Assembly: GCA_002307185.1 (NCBI GenBank)
Contig: DBTT01000055.1
Span: 1-38,310, forward strand
DNA: 38,310 bases
Source of the DNA: Bacteroidales bacterium UBA1309
Lineage (GTDB): Bacteria > Bacteroidota > Bacteroidia > Bacteroidales > Dysgonomonadaceae
Reading direction: 5' to 3'
Positions 9,372 through 14,931 of the stretch are shown here, piece by piece. The notes beneath the pieces were generated by a model that was not told the origin of the DNA, searched no databases, and worked only from the letters and a program-made list of their open reading frames with translations. The translations under genes and the position numbers were made by a program. Position 1 is the first letter of the stretch; each line of letters begins with the position of its first letter.

Positions 9372-9602
9372 GCCACATAGTGGCATCCTCTCAATAGCCC
9401 TGTGCGTGAGCGCAGGGAAAGGAATCCGGGATTGATCATCCTAAGCCACGTCAGTGGCGACATCGTTCGGGTACACCGAAGCCGAACCGTATCATCCCCA
9501 AAATAGTTGTCGCCGCTATGGCGGCTTCCGTTTTCAGACGACCTACATTCTACCCTGCGCTGGCGCACAGGGCAAGGAAGGTTGTCGCCGCTATGGCGGC
9601 TT
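9372..9602. repeat. Cluster of short GC-rich palindromes (REP-like)
   Basis: Seven hairpins lie within 230 bases: GCCACATAGTGGC (9372-9384), a 20-bp CCCTG...CAGGG element (9398-9417), GCCACGTCAGTGGC (9445-9458), GTTCGG...CCGAAC (9465-9487), GCCGCTATGGCGGC (9512-9525), a CCCTG...CAGGG element in inverted orientation (9553-9572), and a second GCCGCTATGGCGGC. The 22-bp block starting GTTGTCGCC is identical at 9506-9527 and 9581-9602. The GC content contrasts sharply with the AT-rich flanks. Confidence 0.75.
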
Positions 9603-10312
9603 GCTGTGAGAGAATCTGCTAAACTTATTCTTGGCGAAACGCCCCTCTCGTTATAGCCTTTAGATCGAACTCACGTTAATTAGGTAAAATGAAACAACAC
9701 CCTGTAGCTTCTTTGTTCCATGCTAAACAAATACTAAATTTCCCCTGATCTTCTCTTATTGGCATTACATGATAGCCTGGAACATCTGTGATGATTTATG
9801 AATTTTATACAAGTTGTATCTTTTGATAAAGTGGCTTCAAAGTTTAGAATTGAACATCTTTGGAAAGTTTTTTTCTTGCTTATGTCTCTGAATGCGTGTT
9901 TTCTTGTGTGGAATAGGTTGGTTTGAATTGTGCCTCAAATAAAATGATTCTGATTGGTGAAATATTTCTAATAAAAGATGTATTTAATAAAAAGAAATAA
10001 ATATATTTGCGAAATAGATGCTTGATACTGATTTCTTTTGGTATAAATGCCTTTTAGGATGTAGATTATTGGGAAAATCAAAAGTGATGAGGATTTGAAA
10101 GGCAGGAGTTTTGATATTTAGAAGGAGCAATGCTATGAAAATTTATGCCCATATCACAAAGAAAGAATTCGATCAAATAAAAATCCGTTGGACAAATTAG
10201 ACTTAAAGAATACAAGGACAAAATTATCGGATTGTATATGCGCCATAACTACAATTGCTTGAAAAATAAAAAACATTGATTCTTAGTATTTTGATATTTA
10301 TATAAAGTAGAT
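9603..10312. other. AT-rich intergenic stretch, no supported gene
   Basis: Only a 21-codon ORF (10135-10200) stands out, because a good AGAAGGAG precedes its ATG. Its peptide, MKIYAHITKKEFDQIKIRWT plus one residue, ends abruptly, and another frame stays open past it. It may be the frame-shifted relic of a longer gene. Nothing else is recognisable. Confidence 0.4.
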
Positions 10313-10371
10313 ATATGCGACACTACGTGTCACTTACAGGAATCGGGTGTCGCATATTGAGACGTTGTGTG
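10313..10371 (+). other. attC-like recombination site (right part)
   Basis: A perfect 11-bp stem, ATATGCGACAC (10313-10323) with GTGTCGCATAT (10347-10357), is followed by GACGTTGTGTGC, whose GTT core lies at 10364. The core is 45 nt ahead of the next start codon, the same geometry as the other island gaps. A left AAC partner was not found with confidence, so the site may be degenerate at that end. Confidence 0.45.
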
Positions 10372-10415
10372 CAATCTTAGCAAAAGAGCGTGCTAACTAA
10401 AAATGAATAATAGAA

Positions 10416-11213
10416 ATGGCAAAATATCAATTACCCCCATTAAAGAACGAAACAGAATTTGAAGAATTTGTTTGTGATTTATTCAATACAATTGAAAGGA
10501 CAGATTCATATACAAATTTGGGATTTCAGACTTTTGGAGTAAAAGGACAGGAACAGAAAGGAATTGATATATTTTCATCAAAGGCTGAAACTGTAATTCA
10601 ATGTAAACTTAAGAGTTTGAGAAGAAAAGATAGTTTGCTGCAAAAAGAATTGATAGAAGACATAGAAAAGGATTTAACAAAAGTTCAACACCTTGATTTT
10701 CGGTTTAAAAGATTTGTATTTACATCTACATTTCGAGATGATACTGTTATTCAGGAATATATAATGTCAATAAGAAACGAATTCCCATTTGATATTTCCT
10801 ACTGGGGTTGGGATACATTATCAAGACACGTAGAAGACAACATCGAAATATTAAAGAAATATTTTCCAGAACTTATTCCTAAAAAATCAAAACCTGATTT
10901 GCCAGATAATGCACTAGGAAAGGATTTAGAGAAGAAAAATTACATTTCATATTTAATCAAAAGATATGGTGAATGGAAACAACTTGAACTTTCAAGGAAA
11001 GGAGAAAAATTTAACTGGCCAAGTTTCAATAAACATCTGATGGATAGGTACAGAGCACCTGGAATTAATTATATAAATATCAACTATTTTGAAAGTTTAG
11101 CTGCTTATTTACAAAGTCGTATAGACAAAACAATTTTTGGGAAAAGTAATATAAGAAAAGGCAGTAGGAATTACTCAAGTTTTGATGAACACTCAAATGG
11201 AATTAAAGAATAA
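10416..11213 (+). CDS. PD-(D/E)XK (Mrr-like) nuclease-domain protein, defence-type
   Basis: 265 residues. Residues ~10-130 match a restriction-endonuclease-like (Mrr_cat-type) fold. Helix ETEFEEFVCDLF (12-23) supplies the early Glu, KGIDIF gives D51, and VIQCKLKS gives the Q62-x-K64 half of the motif. The C-terminal ~110 residues are lysine-rich and unrecognised. This domain is common as the killing module of larger NTPase sensors, but here it stands alone with no partner in the same cassette. It could cut DNA on infection or be a restriction component. Very AT-rich codon use compared with the flanking PUL genes suggests horizontal acquisition. The stop lies 8 nt before an attC-like left core. 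Confidence 0.72.
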   Translation: MAKYQLPPLKNETEFEEFVCDLFNTIERTDSYTNLGFQTFGVKGQEQKGIDIFSSKAETVIQCKLKSLRRKDSLLQKELIEDIEKDLTKVQHLDFRFKRFVFTSTFRDDTVIQEYIMSIRNEFPFDISYWGWDTLSRHVEDNIEILKKYFPELIPKKSKPDLPDNALGKDLEKKNYISYLIKRYGEWKQLELSRKGEKFNWPSFNKHLMDRYRAPGINYININYFESLAAYLQSRIDKTIFGKSNIRKGSRNYSSFDEHSNGIKE

Positions 11214-11216
11214 AAA

Positions 11217-11357
11217 CTGTACACAACAAATTGCAAATTGCATTGCGGGTGCAGTGGTGTGCGTTGTCTCTGCTCCTTTCTTGACCGTCATGTTCTACCG
11301 GACACTGACGCTCTTCGAAATCCGCAACGACAACTTCCAAGTGACCGTTAGCGGCAA
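11217..11357 (+). other. attC-like site 1 (long form)
   Basis: An imperfect inverted repeat of ~140 bp. AAC (11225-11227) faces GTT (11347-11349). AATTGCAAATTG (11229-11240) pairs 9 of 12 with 11331-11342, and TTGCGG (11243-11248) pairs fully with CCGCAA (11322-11327). Interrupted stems with unpaired bases and a large variable loop are the build of integron attC sites. A 72-codon ORF across it (11182-11400) is considered a by-product. Confidence 0.55.
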
Positions 11358-11388
11358 TCCCCCGTATAAAAACTCATTAACTTACGAA

Positions 11389-11476
11389 GCTAACGGGTAA
11401 ATACAAAAATGAAAATTTGGAAGAAAATCTAAATTTATAGCCAACTGATTTTCATCAATAATTTTTACAGTTAGTC
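11389..11476 (+). other. attC-like site 2 (short form)
   Basis: Four stacked stems: CTAAC (11390-11394) with GTTAG (11470-11474), GTAAA (11397-11401) with TTTAC (11464-11468), ATGAAAAT (11409-11416) with ATTTTCAT (11448-11455), and TTGG (11417-11420) with CCAA (11441-11444). The loop is 20 nt. The right core GTTAGTCAGAAT recurs exactly at 14868-14879. The GTT core is 53 nt ahead of the TIR start codon at 11523. Confidence 0.6.
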
Positions 11477-11522
11477 AGAATTGTAAGTGCGACCTAGTAA
11501 CCAATTAGAAAAATATAGACAT

Positions 11523-12620
11523 ATGGATAATGTTTTGCTACATCTTCATCCGGATTTTTCTGAAGAATTAGAAAGGGTAATACTAAATTGGAATTCTGTT
11601 CAAACAGAAAAAAGATTCATTGGGGTTCATCTCAAAAGAGACTTTGAGAAAAGTTTACTTACTAAGGGTGCCATTGAACTTACAAAAGCTTTTCAGTTAG
11701 GCGCACAAATAAGAACTGAATCAGGTTTTAGTCCTGATAATGGAATTTTAATCTTTACAGAAAAGAGAATCTTCGAGGGCAATTATTACCAACTATATTA
11801 TGGTGGTTCAGAAGAGACAGACCCTTATCCAATAGTTGACGTTGTATCTCTTGATTTTATTCGCAATTTATTTAATCAACTCAAGAAAGGTAAAGACTAT
11901 GTTTTTCAGGCTATTTTATCTAATATCCTAAATGCTCAAGCTCAAGGGGCAGGATTACTAACCCATGATGACACCAGGGGTTGTATATTAGATTTTTGTA
12001 ATTACATGCCCGATATTCTTGTTGGTTTAGAAAATGGACCTAAGTTTTGTCCCAAAGATATTTTAAATGTAAAGAAACTCCATAAAGAATATCTTTTTGA
12101 ATTGGCAGAAGTTGTGGAAAAACGTCGTTACAAAATTGACAATGATAAAGAGGTTAATACACGAATTCTATCATCAGAAAAACCAAGATTAGAGGAAAAT
12201 GCATCAGAATTTGACTATGATGTGGCATTGTCATTTGCAGGTGAAGATAGACGATACGCTGAAGAATTAGCCAAAGAATTAAAACATCAAAATATTAAGG
12301 TATTTTATGACGGTTTTGAGAAAGCAAATCTATGGGGTCAAGATTTATTAGTGTATTTGAGCGATCTTTATAGACTTAGAGCTAAGTTCTGCATTATGTT
12401 CCTTTCAAATCATTATGCCAAAAAATTATGGACAAATCATGAACGACAAGCTGCTCAAAACAGAGCATTTAAAGAAAGTAGAGAATACATTCTACCGATA
12501 AGATTGGATGATACTATTATCCCTGGGATTTTGGATACAGTTGGATATTTAAATTGGCACGAGGAACGAGTAACTGATATCGCAGAATGTATAAGACAAA
12601 AATTATTAATTAGGAGATAA
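11523..12620 (+). CDS. TIR-domain protein with unrecognised N-terminal domain
   Basis: 365 residues from ATG 11523. A GTG at 11487 is in frame but lies only 16 nt behind the site core, so I prefer the ATG. Residues ~231-365 are a TIR domain: YDVALSFAGEDRRYAEEL, then VFYDGFEKANLWGQDL, then LWTNHERQAA with E307 as the likely NADase glutamate. Residues 1-220 are not assigned. They include DDTRGCILDFC (~149-159) and a following FCP (~175), a Cys pattern that could bind metal or sense ligand. Bacterial TIR proteins deplete NAD+ or make cyclic ADP-ribose signals on phage infection. No ThsA/SIR2 partner is adjacent, so this is probably a self-contained sensor-effector. It is alone in its cassette. 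Confidence 0.82.
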   Translation: MDNVLLHLHPDFSEELERVILNWNSVQTEKRFIGVHLKRDFEKSLLTKGAIELTKAFQLGAQIRTESGFSPDNGILIFTEKRIFEGNYYQLYYGGSEETDPYPIVDVVSLDFIRNLFNQLKKGKDYVFQAILSNILNAQAQGAGLLTHDDTRGCILDFCNYMPDILVGLENGPKFCPKDILNVKKLHKEYLFELAEVVEKRRYKIDNDKEVNTRILSSEKPRLEENASEFDYDVALSFAGEDRRYAEELAKELKHQNIKVFYDGFEKANLWGQDLLVYLSDLYRLRAKFCIMFLSNHYAKKLWTNHERQAAQNRAFKESREYILPIRLDDTIIPGILDTVGYLNWHEERVTDIAECIRQKLLIRR

Positions 12621-12637
12621 TTAGGCATGAGAAGAAC

Positions 12638-12773
12638 TGCACATAACATCAGCTACCCGTCAAGGTCGGCAGCAGTGGTTTTCGGTGTGCATCTTTCCGC
12701 TCAGGCTGCTTTTCGGCTTGATAGGAAATCGCCCGCAGTTCGCCCCTGCGTGTAGCTTCCTACGTTGGGCGCA
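12638..12773 (+). other. attC-like site 3
   Basis: TGC (12638-12640) and AAC (12645-12647) face GTT (12764-12766) and GCA (12771-12773). AGCTAC (12651-12656) pairs with GTAGCT (12752-12757). The right core GTTGGGC (12764-12770) fits the classical integron consensus GTTRRRY. The site is ~135 bp long, within the attC range. It begins 18 nt after the TIR stop, and its core is 45 nt ahead of the next ATG. Its GC content is far above that of the genes on either side. Confidence 0.6.
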
Positions 12774-12814
12774 AGAGAAGACAAATACACTGAAACCTAT
12801 AAAAAACTTAAAAT

Positions 12815-13672
12815 ATGTCAGAAGATAGAGTAAAAAAAAGAAGTTTTAATATGTCAATGTTCAATATTAAGATTTCACCAAAAGAATCAGATGAGGATTT
12901 TACTGAATTGTACACTAATCTGATTAAACGACTTCATAGTGAAAATATTGCAAAAAATACACGTGGTGAAAAGTGGATGGAAATGCGGACTCAATTTTCA
13001 TATGATAACGATAAGGTACTATATGGGATGTTAACTTATTATACAATGCTTGATGGAACAGATTGGTATAATAAACGGACTAAAATGATTCAAACAGTTG
13101 AACTAGATGAAGATTTATATCCAAATGCTAAGGAAATAGGGTATTATTTTATACCGGAAGCACATCGTTTTTGTTTTATCAATAAGACTAATGGAATTGC
13201 AATGTCTCAGATCGAGATTTTTTTGCAAGAAGCACTTCCTGAATTAGTTGAAGATGATAAAGTTGTTTTTGTTACACAAGAATTGACATCCGATGTTATA
13301 GAAAGGATTATTAATGCTCCAAAATTGTTTCGTTTGGAAGTTGGAATTTCTTATTCGAACAATGATTTGTCAGATGAATTTGAAGAATTATTTGATAATG
13401 ATTTAAGAGATAGCCATGTTCAAGATTTGAACATGATTGCAAAATCATTTAAGGCAGATTCAATTGATATTGAAAATAGTAAGATACTTAAAGCAGCATT
13501 GAAATTGTCGCAAAGCAATGGTTATGCGGAAGCAACTATTCAAAATGAAGAAGGTAAAAATGAAAATGTTGCAACTGTTGATTATCCTCGGAAAGAATTA
13601 GTATTTTCATCAGAAGGAAATGAACACAAAGATGTATTTGCAAAAGTAATGAGACTTTTTAGAAATGGCTAA
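12815..13672 (+). CDS. DUF4747-like cytosolic protein, putative RexA-like sensor
   Basis: 285 residues, no signal peptide or membrane segment. The pattern (FNMSMFNIKISP near the N-terminus, YYFIPEAHRFCFI in the middle, LEVGISYSNNDL, then KILKAALKLSQSNGYAEATI and VDYPRKELVFSS near the end) resembles the DUF4747 family from memory; the biochemical role of that family is unknown to me. The stop overlaps the start of the next gene by 8 bases (13665-13672), which implies translational coupling and matched amounts. A ~280-residue soluble protein coupled to a four-helix membrane protein is the architecture of the lambda RexA/RexB exclusion pair. On that basis I infer an abortive-infection sensor, without sequence homology to RexA that I can see. 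Confidence 0.6.
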   Translation: MSEDRVKKRSFNMSMFNIKISPKESDEDFTELYTNLIKRLHSENIAKNTRGEKWMEMRTQFSYDNDKVLYGMLTYYTMLDGTDWYNKRTKMIQTVELDEDLYPNAKEIGYYFIPEAHRFCFINKTNGIAMSQIEIFLQEALPELVEDDKVVFVTQELTSDVIERIINAPKLFRLEVGISYSNNDLSDEFEELFDNDLRDSHVQDLNMIAKSFKADSIDIENSKILKAALKLSQSNGYAEATIQNEEGKNENVATVDYPRKELVFSSEGNEHKDVFAKVMRLFRNG

Positions 13673-14258
13673 ACCTAAAAAATTTGGAATAAAAGCAATT
13701 ATAAAGCTTTATAGTGCAAAGTTACTTTTTAAAGGAGCAAAATTACCTTTATTGATGACCGCATTGATAGTTGCTTTATTTATAATTTTTGGTATAGTTG
13801 ATAAGACAACAATTGAAAGTGCTGTTGACTTGGTTTTATCAATAATTCCAAGTTTACTAGGTTTTGTGTTAAGTGGATATGCATTACTTATTGGTTTTGG
13901 AAACATTGAAATAATTGCGAAGAAACCGAAACCAAAAAACGGAGATAATGAAAACAAACCAACACTTTATCAGAGGGTTAGTACTGTTTTTGCTGTTGGA
14001 CTATTTATGCAAATTTTTTTGTTAGTATTCGCTTTTGGACTTAAACTGATTCTAAAACTTGATTTAACTTGCATATTCGACAATTTTTGTATTTGTAATA
14101 TCTTGAATTATATTGTTTTCACCCTTTTAGTCTTTGGACTTTTATATGTGACAGTAATGATAAAAGACCTCGTTGTAAATATTTTCAATTTTAGTCAAGT
14201 ACAGCATCTTTTTATCAATAGACCAAAGCAAGAAAACAATGAACCGTCTGAAAATTAA
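13665..14258 (+). CDS. Four-helix membrane protein, putative defence effector
   Basis: 197 residues with four clear hydrophobic segments at ~27-46, 54-79, 104-130 and 144-166. The first helix is preceded by a strongly basic stretch (AKPKKFGIK), and the acidic, hydrophilic C-terminal tail ends PSEN. Even spacing of helices and the short loops suggest both ends are cytosolic. It is translated from inside the previous gene's end and has no other partner, so the pair forms one two-gene cassette. By analogy with other two-gene immune units it could open or depolarise the inner membrane when triggered; this is inference only. Its stop is 12 nt before a GCCCAAC attC-type core. Confidence 0.65.
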   Translation: MAKPKKFGIKAIIKLYSAKLLFKGAKLPLLMTALIVALFIIFGIVDKTTIESAVDLVLSIIPSLLGFVLSGYALLIGFGNIEIIAKKPKPKNGDNENKPTLYQRVSTVFAVGLFMQIFLLVFAFGLKLILKLDLTCIFDNFCICNILNYIVFTLLVFGLLYVTVMIKDLVVNIFNFSQVQHLFINRPKQENNEPSEN

Positions 14259-14269
14259 AGAACTACAGT

Positions 14270-14276
14270 GCCCAAC
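14270..14276 (+). other. Left core of a disrupted attC-like site
   Basis: GCCCAAC matches the RYYYAAC left-core consensus exactly and lies 12 nt after the preceding stop codon. No matching right half follows within 140 bases; a palindrome-ended insertion and an IS110 relic come instead. Confidence 0.4.
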
Positions 14277-14361
14277 ATGCGGTCATAATACATATGGAAT
14301 TCAGTGGCCTGCGGGCTTTTGTTCTCGTATCAGCTTTTGTCTCGGTAGATAGGGTCCTTCT

Positions 14362-14543
14362 CCCCCTCGTTTGCAACGAGGGGGAATTGGTAATGCGTTT
14401 GCAACGAAAAAAGAAAGTCTAAATTATTGGTAGCTACAAAAATCAGTACTAAGGCATTGTTTAGAACTATTTGATGCGAGTGGATGTTGATGTCTTTGTT
14501 CTATAAACAAATAACCACTAACCCCTCGTTGCAAACGAGGGGG
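14362..14543. mobile_element. Small palindrome-ended element (MITE or REP-pair type)
   Basis: The near-palindromic 23-mer at 14362-14384 (CCCCCTCGTTTGCAACGAGG plus GGG) and its inverted counterpart at 14522-14543 enclose ~137 bases without coding capacity. A third partial copy of the core, CGTTTGCAACGA, lies at 14396-14407. Such inverted hairpin pairs are typical of non-autonomous elements mobilised by REP-associated or IS200-like transposases; none is present here. Confidence 0.6.
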
Positions 14544-14558
14544 AGTGACTAAATATCC

Positions 14559-14780
14559 TTGAGAAATGCTGCCAATGCTATCGGAAATTTAAAAGATTCA
14601 ACTCCGCTACGGGATTTCTTTATGCGAATTAATTTCTGCAAGGGGAGAGTTTCCGCAATTAGTGCCACAGCTCGAAAATTGGCAGTGATTATTTGGAACA
14701 TGGTGGTGAAAGGAACACCTTATGAAAATCCTGAAGGATATTTGTATTTACAACAGAAAAGGAAACTTGGTTGGGTGTAA
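14559..14780 (+). pseudogene. IS110-family transposase, C-terminal remnant
   Basis: 73 codons reading AANAIGNLKDSTPLRDFF...KGRVSAISATARKLAVIIWN...LYLQQKRKLG, the conserved end of IS110 transposases (Transposase_20 region, ATARKLAVIIWNM helix). A stop codon lies just upstream in frame and there is no DEDD N-terminal domain, so about the last fifth of the protein survives. The remnant sits between the palindrome-ended element and the site ahead of the helicase. It shows that this gap was an insertion target. Confidence 0.8.
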
Positions 14781-14867
14781 AGAATACGAAGCCAAGTTCA
14801 AAAATACGACATAAAACCTGACGATATCGAATTTGTAATCAAGTGATTATCAATTGTGAAATTTGAC

Positions 14868-14879
14868 GTTAGTCAGAAT
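14868..14879 (+). other. Right core of an attC-like site
   Basis: GTTAGTCAGAAT is identical to the right end of site 2 (11470-11481) and stands 58 nt ahead of the helicase ATG. Its left partner is probably lost in the insertions between 14276 and 14780. Confidence 0.4.
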
Positions 14880-14931
14880 CAAAAAAATAGAAGGAAATCA
14901 TTGATTTTTAAATAGCTATTGATAATAATAT

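Noticed and set aside
9317..9568. 83-codon minus-strand ORF
   Set aside because: It is made of the short palindromes in the REP-like cluster read in one frame.
11182..11400. 72-codon ORF after the nuclease gene
   Set aside because: It overlaps the nuclease 3' end and runs straight through an attC-like inverted repeat; its GC-rich text has no protein family look.
11523..12620. Thoeris system (ThsB)
   Set aside because: The TIR domain fits, but there is no ThsA (SIR2/SLOG) gene beside it and the N-terminal domain is foreign to ThsB.
14559..14780. Intact small transposase gene
   Set aside because: Only the conserved C-terminus of IS110 transposases is present, with an in-frame stop just upstream, so it is a remnant.
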